A stretch of DNA of 64,000 bases, from the NCBI GenBank assembly GCA_963720735.1, contig CAVRGL010000007.1:1-64000 (forward strand). The letters run 5' to 3'. Under the pieces are notes generated by a model, which made no database searches, had not been told where the DNA came from, and saw only the letters and a program-made list of their open reading frames with translations. Made by a program: the position numbers and the translations under genes. Position 1 is the first letter of the stretch, and each line of letters begins with the position of its first letter. Shown here piece by piece: positions 1-7,378 of this stretch. Origin of the DNA: JBBRHQ01 sp963720735. Its GTDB lineage: Bacteria > Actinomycetota > Thermoleophilia > Solirubrobacterales > 70-9.

Positions 1-175
1 CCGAGAGCGCTGCCGCGCTCGCTTGCACTCGACTCACCGGTCGCCCCCATGCACCCATGGTTGGTCGGGAACCCGCTTGCTAAAGCCCTCAGAAGCCCAG
101 CGCGCACTCCCCCGTCCACCGAATCATCCAGTGGAGCGAAAACGTTGCAGACATTGGCCGAGGTTGTGCGGGCTT

Positions 176-192
176 ATAGCATAATATGCTAT
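176..192. promoter_or_regulatory. Palindromic operator/promoter of the HTH-nucleotidyltransferase pair
   Basis: Eight-base arms ATAGCATA and TATGCTAT surround a single central A, in an AT-rich island within very GC-rich DNA. The repeat contains -10-like hexamers (TATAGC, CATAAT) and ends 10 bases before the ATG at 203. No Shine-Dalgarno sequence precedes that ATG, so a leaderless or nearly leaderless transcript is plausible. The site fits autorepression by the HTH protein it precedes, which is usual for toxin-antitoxin operons. The palindrome is seen directly; its function is inferred. Confidence 0.6.
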
Positions 193-202
193 GATCTTGG
201 CC

Positions 203-718
203 ATGAACGACCGTGGTGAACTGCTGCGCGAGGTGATGATCGAAACCAACACGACCCAGTCCGGGTTGTCTCGGCTAAGCGGTGTGCACCAGCCGAGCAT
301 CAGTCAGATGCTGTCCGGCAAGATCGAGATGAGTGACGAGCAGCTTGACCGCCTGCTCTCGTGCATGGGCCGGCGCCTTGAGGTGGTGCGGCGCCCCGTG
401 ACCCCGCGCCTGACTCGCTCCGAGCGCCGCTCTTGGCGGCTTCACCGCCAGCTCTCGACTTATCTCACCCGCGCCTGGCTTGAGGAGTGGCGACCGACTG
501 TCACCAAGAACCTGACCCGACTACACCATGGCGTGCAGGGCCAGCCGCACGAGCGGAACCTGGAGCGGTGGGAGCGGCTGATCGACGATGGCGACGTCCC
601 CGGTCTGCATCGCGTTCTCACCGGCCTCGACCGGGGCTCGATCGAGATGCGCGAGGTCAGCCCCTTGAGCGGCCTGCTCTCACCGGAGGAGCGCCAGCGG
701 GTTCTCGCGGAGCGCTGA
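203..718 (+). CDS. Helix-turn-helix (XRE-like) regulator, probable antitoxin
   Basis: The first 60 or so residues form a Cro/C1-type HTH: TTQSGLSRLSGVHQPSISQML supplies the two helices, followed by a GKIEMSDEQLDRLL segment. The remaining part, about 110 residues, is Arg- and Trp-rich and I do not recognise a domain in it. The start is taken at ATG 203; an in-frame ATG at 191 would overlap the operator palindrome and add four residues. The stop codon overlaps the next gene's ATG by one base (TGATG), so the two are translationally coupled. Pairing with a DUF6036-type nucleotidyltransferase suggests an antitoxin that also represses its own promoter. It could instead be an ordinary regulator. Confidence 0.75.
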   Translation: MNDRGELLREVMIETNTTQSGLSRLSGVHQPSISQMLSGKIEMSDEQLDRLLSCMGRRLEVVRRPVTPRLTRSERRSWRLHRQLSTYLTRAWLEEWRPTVTKNLTRLHHGVQGQPHERNLERWERLIDDGDVPGLHRVLTGLDRGSIEMREVSPLSGLLSPEERQRVLAER

Positions 719-1293
719 TGCGGCGCGACCAGCTCGAGCACGCGATCCGAACCGCCTGCCAGATCGTCGGGGCATCCGAGGTGATCGTCGTTGGCTCTCA
801 GGCCATTCTCGGCAGCTACGGAGAGGAGGACCTGCCGCCTGCGGCCACGATGTCACTGGAGATCGACATCCTCCCGATTGCCGATGACAACGAGGAGACG
901 GTCCGACTTGGCGATCTGATCGAGGGAGCGGCGGGTGAGCTATCGCCGTTTGAGAGCGCTCACGGCTTCAGCATCGACGGCGTCGACCTTGAGACCTCCG
1001 CGCTTCCAGACGGCTGGCGCGATCGGCTGGTCAAGGTGCAGAACGCCAACACCGCGGCGCCCTCGGGCGGGCCCCAGTTCATCGGGTGGTGCGTCGAGAA
1101 GCACGATCTCTGCGTCGCCAAGCTCTGCGCGTTTCGCGAGAAGGACCGCAACTTCGTCGCGGCCCTCCTTGACGCTGGGCTGGTCGACTCCGACGAGCTC
1201 GCCTCGATCAACAAAGCCAGGCCGGGAATCCGGGACACGTTTCGGGGCACGGGCCTCGCGGCGTTCGCCGGCGTCGGAGCGGAAATGGCTTGA
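718..1293 (+). CDS. DUF6036-like nucleotidyltransferase, candidate toxin
   Basis: A 191-residue protein. Near its N-terminus is the nucleotidyltransferase signature: EVIVVGSQAILGSYG gives the glycine-serine motif and MSLEIDILP the paired acidic residues. This layout is that of DUF6036/AbiEii-like minimal nucleotidyltransferases. A later segment, EKHDLCVAKLCAFREKDRNFV, matches the KxxDL...K...R-KD pattern common to that family. The gene starts inside the stop of the HTH gene, so the pair forms one operon. Related HTH plus nucleotidyltransferase pairs include type IV-like toxin-antitoxin modules that act on tRNA or other acceptors. The target cannot be read from the sequence. The start is fixed by the overlap. 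Confidence 0.75.
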   Translation: MRRDQLEHAIRTACQIVGASEVIVVGSQAILGSYGEEDLPPAATMSLEIDILPIADDNEETVRLGDLIEGAAGELSPFESAHGFSIDGVDLETSALPDGWRDRLVKVQNANTAAPSGGPQFIGWCVEKHDLCVAKLCAFREKDRNFVAALLDAGLVDSDELASINKARPGIRDTFRGTGLAAFAGVGAEMA

Positions 1294-1312
1294 CTGAGCC
1301 GATTAGGTGATG

Positions 1313-1630
1313 TCAGAAGCCAAGAGCGAACTTGGCATCCTCTGACATCATCTCCGGGGACCAGGCCGGGTCGAAGACCATCTTCGGGTGGACGTTGGTG
1401 ACGCCCTCGAGATCGCCGACGAACTCCTTCATCTGCTCGGAGACCTGGGGGCCGATCGGACAGGCCGGAGTGGTCAGGGTGAAGGTGACGTAGACGTCGG
1501 AGTTCTCGATCTCGACGTCGTAGACGAGGCCGAGGGAGACGAAGTCGAGCCCCAGCTCGGGGTCGATCACCTCCTCGAGGGCCTCGAGGACATCGTCTTC
1601 GCTGAGCGTCGCGGTCTCGTTCTCAGCCAT
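1313..1630 (-). CDS. MIP18/DUF59 iron-sulfur assembly factor (SufT/PaaD-like)
   Basis: A 105-residue single-domain protein of the MIP18 (DUF59) family. The family hallmarks are visible: VIDPELGLDFVSLGLVYDV near residue 20, then TLTTPACPIGP with the conserved cysteine, and a C-terminal FDPAWSPEMMSEDAK segment. Members help mature iron-sulfur proteins, either as SufT in the SUF system or as PaaD in phenylacetate oxidation. No suf or paa genes lie nearby, so a general SufT-like role is more likely than PaaD. It is transcribed toward the DUF6036 gene, 20 bases away, and diverges from fxsA. Confidence 0.88.
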   Translation of the reverse strand: MAENETATLSEDDVLEALEEVIDPELGLDFVSLGLVYDVEIENSDVYVTFTLTTPACPIGPQVSEQMKEFVGDLEGVTNVHPKMVFDPAWSPEMMSEDAKFALGF

Positions 1631-1680
1631 GCCGACATGGTAGCCGTGGCGCCCAAGACCGCTTCTCTAGGCTTTCCGGC

Positions 1681-2262
1681 GTGGCGATCTTCCTGATCCT
1701 GATCTTCATCGTCGTTCCGATCGCCGAGCTCTACGTGATCATCAAGGTGGGCGAGGCGATCGGGGTCCCGCTGACGCTTGCGATCCTGCTCGCCGACGCC
1801 CTGCTCGGCTCGCTCCTGCTGCGCCATCAGGGCCGCTCCGCCTGGCGGCGCTTCAACAAGGCGCTGGAGGAGCGGCGCTTCCCGGGGCGCGAGGTGGCCG
1901 ACGGCGTGGCGATCACTGTCGGGGGCACCCTGCTGCTCACCCCTGGGTTCATCACCGACGTCTTCGGAGTGATCCTGCTGGTCCCGCCGACCAGGGCGAT
2001 CGTCCGCAGGATCGGGTGGTCGCTGATCGGCTGGCGCTACAAGGTGGTCGGTGGCGCCGCCGGTTGGGGGTATGAGCGGATGCGGCGCGAGCCGGGGCGA
2101 GGCGCTCCGGGCGCCGCGGGCGAGGGTCCGCCCCCGCGCCACACCTCCTACGACTTCGAGGGAACCGCCGAGGAGGTGCCTTCCAACGGCGCTGCCCCGA
2201 GCTCGAGATCGGGGGGCGGCGACGGCGGCGAGGGCGAGCGACCGGCACTGCCGCCGAAATGA
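1681..2262 (+). CDS. fxsA: FxsA family membrane protein
   Basis: The N-terminal 130 residues match the FxsA family. A membrane helix (FLILIFIVVPIAELYVIIKVG) is followed by a second one around ILLADALLGSLLL, then a cytoplasmic segment with VADGVAITVGGTLLLTPGFITD and VFGVILLVPPTR, the most conserved family motif. The C-terminal 60 residues are a Gly/Pro/Ser-rich tail. E. coli FxsA is known for relieving F-plasmid exclusion of phage T7; its biochemical role is unknown. The start is GTG 1681. The stop overlaps the next ATG (ATGA), giving a three-gene operon with 2259-3008 and 3005-3634. Confidence 0.85.
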   Translation: MAIFLILIFIVVPIAELYVIIKVGEAIGVPLTLAILLADALLGSLLLRHQGRSAWRRFNKALEERRFPGREVADGVAITVGGTLLLTPGFITDVFGVILLVPPTRAIVRRIGWSLIGWRYKVVGGAAGWGYERMRREPGRGAPGAAGEGPPPRHTSYDFEGTAEEVPSNGAAPSSRSGGGDGGEGERPALPPK

Positions 2263-3008
2263 GCGGGTTCGACCTGCTCGATCCCGATCACGGGATCCTG
2301 GTCACCGCCCGCGAGGGGCGGGGCGCATTCGTCTTCGACGGCTCCGGGGTGCTGGCGGCCGCCCCCGCGGCCGAATCTCTCGGCGAGGAGCTGCGCTCGC
2401 TGCGCTTCGGCGACGAGGTCGCGCTCAGCCTCGAGCTCGACGGCGCCGGGCCCACCGCGACGCTCGGCGGAGTCCGCCTGCCTGCGGAGACCCTGACCCG
2501 GTCCCGGGCCACCGCGATCCTGCGCCACGGGGGCGAGCAGGTCGAGCTCTCCTGCCCGGCGCTCGAGGTCTCCTCAGCCGGCGCCCTGCCCGACCGGACC
2601 GTGCGATCGATCTCCGTCCTGCTCGCCGACGGGGGGCTGTTCGCCCTCTCGGCGCTGGCCCCACCGGGAGCCGACGGCCACGACGCCGAGGAGGTCGTGG
2701 CCCTGCTCGCCGAGCCCGAGGCTGCTGGAGGCCCCGAGGACGCCGAGGACGCCGATGCTCCTCAGGGGGGCCCGTTCGCCGAGGCGCTGCTCTCGACCGA
2801 GTACGACTCCGAGGGGCGCCAGCGGCGTGCCACTCTGGAGCTATACCCGAAGCTGGACTCCGCCGAGCCTCCCCTGCGCGGCGCCGGCAGCCTGATCTGC
2901 GGTGCCACGCTGGAGCTCGAGGGCAGGCGGATCGACACGGCCTTCTTCCGCTGGTCGATCGACGGCCGTCCCGGGCTCGGGCGCTACGAGATCGCCACCC
3001 TGATATGA
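2259..3008 (+). CDS. Conserved-looking hypothetical protein
   Basis: A 249-residue soluble, acidic protein without a signal peptide or membrane segment. The N-terminal half looks beta-rich (DHGILVTAREGRGAFVFDGSG, ATLGGVRLPAETLTRSRATAI). An acidic Ala/Glu/Asp linker follows around residues 145-170, and then a second beta-rich part with ATLELYPK and FFRWSIDGRPGLGRYEI. I do not recognise the family. It overlaps fxsA by four bases upstream and the HAD gene by four bases downstream, so it is co-translated with both, and a housekeeping role in that operon is likely. No catalytic motif stands out. Confidence 0.7.
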   Translation: MSGFDLLDPDHGILVTAREGRGAFVFDGSGVLAAAPAAESLGEELRSLRFGDEVALSLELDGAGPTATLGGVRLPAETLTRSRATAILRHGGEQVELSCPALEVSSAGALPDRTVRSISVLLADGGLFALSALAPPGADGHDAEEVVALLAEPEAAGGPEDAEDADAPQGGPFAEALLSTEYDSEGRQRRATLELYPKLDSAEPPLRGAGSLICGATLELEGRRIDTAFFRWSIDGRPGLGRYEIATLI

Positions 3009-3634
3009 GCCTGAAGGCGATCGTCTCGGATTTCGGGGGTGTGCTGACCACGCCCCTGGTGCAGTCCTTCGCGGCGGTGCAGGATCGCACCGGAATCCCG
3101 ATGGAGTCGCTCGGAGTCGCCATGGGGAGGATCGCCGAGCGCACCGGGCGCCATCCCCTCTACGAGCTGGAGACCGGCCGGGTCCGGGAGGCGGACTTCC
3201 TCGACGAGCTGGCCGACGAGCTCGAGCCCGACCTCGGCCACCGGCCCGAGATGCACCGCTTCAGCGAGATCTACTTCGAGGCCCTGGAGCCCAACTGGCC
3301 GATGATCGAGCTGATGCGGGAGCTGGGGACCGGCGGGCGCACGATGGCGCTGCTGACCAACAACGTGCGCGAGTGGGAGCCCCGCTGGCGCGCGATGCTG
3401 CCGGTGGACGAGATCTTCGAGACAGTGGTCGACTCCGCCTTCGTCGGCTGCCGCAAGCCCGACCCCGAGATCTACGCGATCACCCTGGAGCGGATCGGCC
3501 TCGAGGCCGGGGACTGCCTGTTCGTCGACGACGTGCCCGACAACTGCGCCACCGCCCGCGACCTCGGGATGGCGGCGGTGCACTTCCAGCACAACGACCA
3601 GGCGATTCCCGAGATTCGCGCCGCGCTCGAGTAG
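3005..3634 (+). CDS. HAD-superfamily hydrolase (IA-like)
   Basis: A 209-residue haloacid-dehalogenase-fold phosphatase. All four motifs are present: VSDFGGVLT (motif I, although the second Asp is replaced by Gly), LLTNN (II), CRKPDPEIY with the lysine (III), and LFVDDVPDN (IV). The DFGG variant in place of DxD is common in the epoxide-hydrolase-N/YihX branch. A helical cap lies between motifs I and II. Substrates are probably small phosphorylated metabolites and cannot be assigned. The ATG at 3005 overlaps the previous stop (ATGA). Confidence 0.88.
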   Translation: MSLKAIVSDFGGVLTTPLVQSFAAVQDRTGIPMESLGVAMGRIAERTGRHPLYELETGRVREADFLDELADELEPDLGHRPEMHRFSEIYFEALEPNWPMIELMRELGTGGRTMALLTNNVREWEPRWRAMLPVDEIFETVVDSAFVGCRKPDPEIYAITLERIGLEAGDCLFVDDVPDNCATARDLGMAAVHFQHNDQAIPEIRAALE

Positions 3635-3657
3635 CTGCGGCCCCCCGGAACCCGGGT

Positions 3658-4113
3658 TCAGTTGTCGCTGCCGGCCCGGTCCCAGACGTAGAGGTCGACT
3701 GCCTCCACCGCCAGCTCCATGAGGCGCGGCGGGGAGAGCCAGTCGAGCACCGTCTCCAGGGCGCGCTCCTCGGTCACCCCGGCATCGACGGCGTCCTCGC
3801 CGCGGAAGCCCGCGGCGAGCTTCAGCGCCTCGCGGCGGTTCTCGCCCAGGGAGCCGAAGGCGCCCATCAGGAAGTCGCGGTTGGGGACCGGGTGGGCGAC
3901 GTCGAGGGAACCGTGCCAGGCGGCCAGCATCGAGAGATCGTGCTCGTCGAGCTCGGCCAGCGCCTTGGCGTAGTGGGTCTCCAGCTCGTCGTCTGGGATC
4001 TCGTCGACCCAGGCACGGACGGCCTCGCCGAGCAGCTGACGGCGGGCCTCGCGGCCGATCGAGTCGGCGATCGCTCGAATCGCATCTGCTGGGTCGACGA
4101 AGCAAAGGGCCAT
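3658..4113 (-). CDS. Hypothetical protein, helical
   Basis: A protein of about 151 residues, starting MALCFVDPADAIRAIADSIG. It is largely helical, with no membrane segment and no motif I recognise. The segment MLAAWHGSLDVAHPVPNRDFLMGAFGSLGENRREALKLA may be its core. I take the ATG at 4113, which is preceded by a GAGAGGACGGG stretch; an upstream ATG at 4170 would add 19 residues with poor composition. It converges on the HAD gene, 23 bases away, and diverges from the addB-like gene. Confidence 0.6.
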   Translation of the reverse strand: MALCFVDPADAIRAIADSIGREARRQLLGEAVRAWVDEIPDDELETHYAKALAELDEHDLSMLAAWHGSLDVAHPVPNRDFLMGAFGSLGENRREALKLAAGFRGEDAVDAGVTEERALETVLDWLSPPRLMELAVEAVDLYVWDRAGSDN

Positions 4114-4300
4114 CTGGCTTGATCCCGTCCTCTCGGAGTCGATCGGTCCCGGCCAAGATAGAGGCGCCATACGACGCCAAAGGTGCGCCCGGAGCGGCCC
4201 AGTTTGCGGCCCTTCCGGGTGCCCGATCGAGCAGCGCGGCCCGGGCTCCGCGTCAGGCCGGCGGCGCCGCGGCCGACCATAAGCTCAGAGACCTAGCCTG

Positions 4301-7300
4301 ATGCCGCTCAACCTGATCCACGGACCGCCCAACTCGGGCCGGGCGGGAATCGTCCGCCGCCGCTTCACCGAGGAGCTGGCCCGCTCGCCGGTGCTGGTCC
4401 TGCCGACCCTCGATGACGTCTTCGCCTTCGAGCGCGAGCTCTGCCACGAGGAGGGGGCGCTTATCGGCGGCTCGGTGCAGACCTTCGACGCACTGTTCGA
4501 GCAGGTGGCGGGCGCGACGGGCGCGGTCTGCCTCCCGCGGATCCGCCGCGACCAGCGCGAGCGGCTCCTGAGGGTCGCCGCAGCGCGGGCGAAGCCGCGG
4601 ATCCTGGCGCGCTCCGCCGCGCGCCCAGGCTTCGCCGCGGCGGCCGCCGACCTGGTCGCGGAGCTGCAGGCGGCGATGCTCGAGCCGGCCTCGGTCGAGG
4701 CCGCCGCCTCCGGACTGGAGGACTCCGCCTACCTGGGCGAGCTGGCCGCGATCTACCGCGCCTACACGGATCTGCGCGACTCCCGGGGGCTCGGCGACCG
4801 CCACGTCCTGGCGCGGGCCGCGATCGCCGCCCTGAGGAAGGACCCCGACGCCTGGAAGGGGCGGCCCGTCTTCCTCTACGGCTTCGACGACCTGACCAGG
4901 GAGCAGCTGGAGCTGGTCGCGGTGCTCTCGGGCGCCGCGCCCGTCACGGTCGCCCTCACCTACGAGGACCGCCCCGTGCTGGCCGCGCGGGCCACGCTGC
5001 TGGCCGAGCTTCGCGAGATCGGAGCGGCGCAGGAGGAGACCACGGACCCCGACCCGGCGAACACCGAGAGCCCGATGCTCTACGCGATCGAGCGCGGCTT
5101 CGGAAATCGGGACCCCGAGCCCGCGCCCCCCGACGGAAGCCTCGTCTTCCTGCGCTGCGCCGGGGAACGCGCCGAGGCGGAGGCGATCGGAGTGGAGATC
5201 GCGGGGCTGCTGGCGGCCGGGGAGGATCCGGGCGGGATCGCGGTGGCGGTCAGGGATCCCGCCGGGCGGGGCCGCCTCTTCCGCGACGTGCTCGAGCCCT
5301 TCGGGATCCCGGTCGCGCTGGAGGCCGACGTCCCTGTCTCCGGGACCGCGACCGGGACCGCGCTCCTCGCCCTGCTGCGGGCCGCGTTCACGAGCCGCTC
5401 TGCCGCCGACGTCCTCGCCCACCTGCGCGGACCGCGCAGGGGGCGGCCCGGCGACGTCGACCGTCTCGAGCGGGCGATCCTCCGCGGCCGGCTGCGCAGC
5501 GCCGATCAGGCCGCCGAGGCATGGGAGCAGATCTCCGGACGCGAGCTCAAAGAGCTCGGGTGGTTGCGGCAGGCGGCGGATGACCCTCCCAGGCTGCTCG
5601 GGATCGTCGCCGAGATCGCCCGCGACATCGCCGAGTGGCCGCTGGACCGGGAGGAGAGCAAGGGGGTTGTGCCGGGCCCCGAGGAAGCCGAGGAGCTTCG
5701 CGCTGCTGCGGCGATCGCGACGACGCTGGAGAGGCTCGGCGAGCTCGCCGGGCTCGAGCCCGGCCCCGGCGAGCTGATCGATTCGCTCCGCGCCCTGGCC
5801 ATGCCGCTGTGGCGGGGCCCGGCGGAGGGACGGGTGCGGATCGCCAGCCCATACCGGCTGCGCGCCGGCCGCTTCCGCACGCTGTTCGTCGCCTCGCTGC
5901 AGGACGGGGAGTTCCCCCGCCGCGGCGCCGGCAGCCCCTTCCTCTCCGACGAGCAGAGGGCGCAGCTCGGTCTTCCCGCGCGTGCCGAGACCGAGGCTGA
6001 GGAGCGCTACCTCTTCTACTCCTGCCTCTCCCTGCCGACCGGGAGGCTCTGGCTCTCCTGCCGGACCAGCGACGAGAGCGGGGGATCGGAGCAGCCCTCG
6101 CCGCTGCTCGCGGAGGTCCGGCGGCTGCTCGACCCGCCGCCCCCCGACGACCCGGAGCAGCCCGACCCGCTCGAGGCGGAGCTGGTCCGGGCTCGCGACC
6201 TCGACGAGGTCACCTTCGATCTGGCGGAGGCGCCGAGCGAGGTCGAGCTGGCCCGCTCGCTGGCGCTCTACCCCGCCTCGGAGCGCGAGGCGATCCTCGC
6301 GGACCTGAAGATCGACCCCGGAGCGGCGCAGCGGATCGACTCACGGCTCGCCGCCGCCTCTGAGCGCGACCTTCGGACCCGTGCCCCGGGGCCGCTTCGC
6401 TCCCCGGCGGTCCTCGCGGAGCTGGGCTCCCGGCGCGAGTACGGAGCGACCACCCTGGAGACGTTCGCGGTCTGCTCGTATCGCTGGTTCATCGGCGAGG
6501 AGCTGAGGCCCGAGCCGCTCGGCACGGCGGCGGAGCCGCTCCTCCAGGGCGGCCTCATGCACGGAGCGCTGGAGAAGCTCTACCGCGAGCGGCCGGGGAG
6601 CGACCCGGTGCCGCGGCGGGACTCGCTTCCCCTCTGGATCGAACGGGGCCTCGAGCTGGTCGCCGAGGTCGCCGCCGAGCGGGAGCTCGACGGCACCGGG
6701 GCGGCCGAGCGGGCGGTGCGACGGCGGGTCGCGGCCCTGCTCGTCGCCTTCCTTCGCCGCGAGGCGGACCGCGACCCGGTGCTGCTCGAGCCCGAGCTGC
6801 TCGAGGCGGGATTCGGGGCGGGCATGGGAGACGGCGACGAGGAGACCGCCAAGCCCTCGCTCGACCTCGGCGAGTGGTCGCTACACGGGAAGATCGACCG
6901 GGTCGACGTCGGCCGCTCGCCGGCCGGCGCCCGGGAGGGCCTGCTCCAGGACTACAAGCTGACGCGCAAGGTCACCGCCTGCGCCGGCTTCGCCAAGGAG
7001 GGAAAGCTTCAGCTCCCTCTCTACCTGATCGCCCTGCGCGACCTCTGGGGGATCGAGCCGATCGGCGGCGTCTATTTGCCGCTGAAGCCGACCGACGACC
7101 CTCGACCGCGCGGTCTGGCCCTGGACGGGGCCGCCGGGCTCGCCGGCTTCGGCCTCGTCGGCAACGACGTCCTCGACCCGGAGGAGTTCTCCGCGCAGCT
7201 CGAGCAGGCCACCGAGACGGCGACCGATGCCGTGGGCCGGATGCGGGCCGGCTCGATCGAGCGCGACCCGCTCGATAACGAGTGCCCTCGCTACTGCGGC

Positions 7301-7378
7301 TACGCGCCGATCTGCCGGCGCGAGCGCGGGATCCTCGAGGTCGCCGATGACGAGGAGGCGCTGGAGGTGCCCGCATGA
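4301..7378 (+). CDS. AddB/AdnA-like helicase-nuclease subunit with degenerate Walker A
   Basis: A 1025-residue subunit of a RecBCD-type DNA end-processing complex. The N-terminus has HGPPNSGRAG where an active P-loop would read GxxxxGK(S/T), so ATP binding is probably lost, as in partner subunits of AddAB/AdnAB. The body retains UvrD-like pieces such as ASLQDGEFPRRG. The C-terminus is a PD-(D/E)XK nuclease: GKIDRVDV and LQDYKLTR near residue 880. One cysteine in VCSYRWF (about 726) and three in CPRYCGYAPIC (about 995-1005) form the iron-sulfur staple of AddB-type nucleases. Its stop overlaps the next ATG. Role: double-strand break resection for recombination. Confidence 0.85.
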   Translation: MPLNLIHGPPNSGRAGIVRRRFTEELARSPVLVLPTLDDVFAFERELCHEEGALIGGSVQTFDALFEQVAGATGAVCLPRIRRDQRERLLRVAAARAKPRILARSAARPGFAAAAADLVAELQAAMLEPASVEAAASGLEDSAYLGELAAIYRAYTDLRDSRGLGDRHVLARAAIAALRKDPDAWKGRPVFLYGFDDLTREQLELVAVLSGAAPVTVALTYEDRPVLAARATLLAELREIGAAQEETTDPDPANTESPMLYAIERGFGNRDPEPAPPDGSLVFLRCAGERAEAEAIGVEIAGLLAAGEDPGGIAVAVRDPAGRGRLFRDVLEPFGIPVALEADVPVSGTATGTALLALLRAAFTSRSAADVLAHLRGPRRGRPGDVDRLERAILRGRLRSADQAAEAWEQISGRELKELGWLRQAADDPPRLLGIVAEIARDIAEWPLDREESKGVVPGPEEAEELRAAAAIATTLERLGELAGLEPGPGELIDSLRALAMPLWRGPAEGRVRIASPYRLRAGRFRTLFVASLQDGEFPRRGAGSPFLSDEQRAQLGLPARAETEAEERYLFYSCLSLPTGRLWLSCRTSDESGGSEQPSPLLAEVRRLLDPPPPDDPEQPDPLEAELVRARDLDEVTFDLAEAPSEVELARSLALYPASEREAILADLKIDPGAAQRIDSRLAAASERDLRTRAPGPLRSPAVLAELGSRREYGATTLETFAVCSYRWFIGEELRPEPLGTAAEPLLQGGLMHGALEKLYRERPGSDPVPRRDSLPLWIERGLELVAEVAAERELDGTGAAERAVRRRVAALLVAFLRREADRDPVLLEPELLEAGFGAGMGDGDEETAKPSLDLGEWSLHGKIDRVDVGRSPAGAREGLLQDYKLTRKVTACAGFAKEGKLQLPLYLIALRDLWGIEPIGGVYLPLKPTDDPRPRGLALDGAAGLAGFGLVGNDVLDPEEFSAQLEQATETATDAVGRMRAGSIERDPLDNECPRYCGYAPICRRERGILEVADDEEALEVPA

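Noticed and set aside
1..175. Possible tRNA end, attachment site or gene fragment at the window edge
   Set aside because: No cloverleaf or direct repeat is seen, and no open frame carries recognisable protein sequence.
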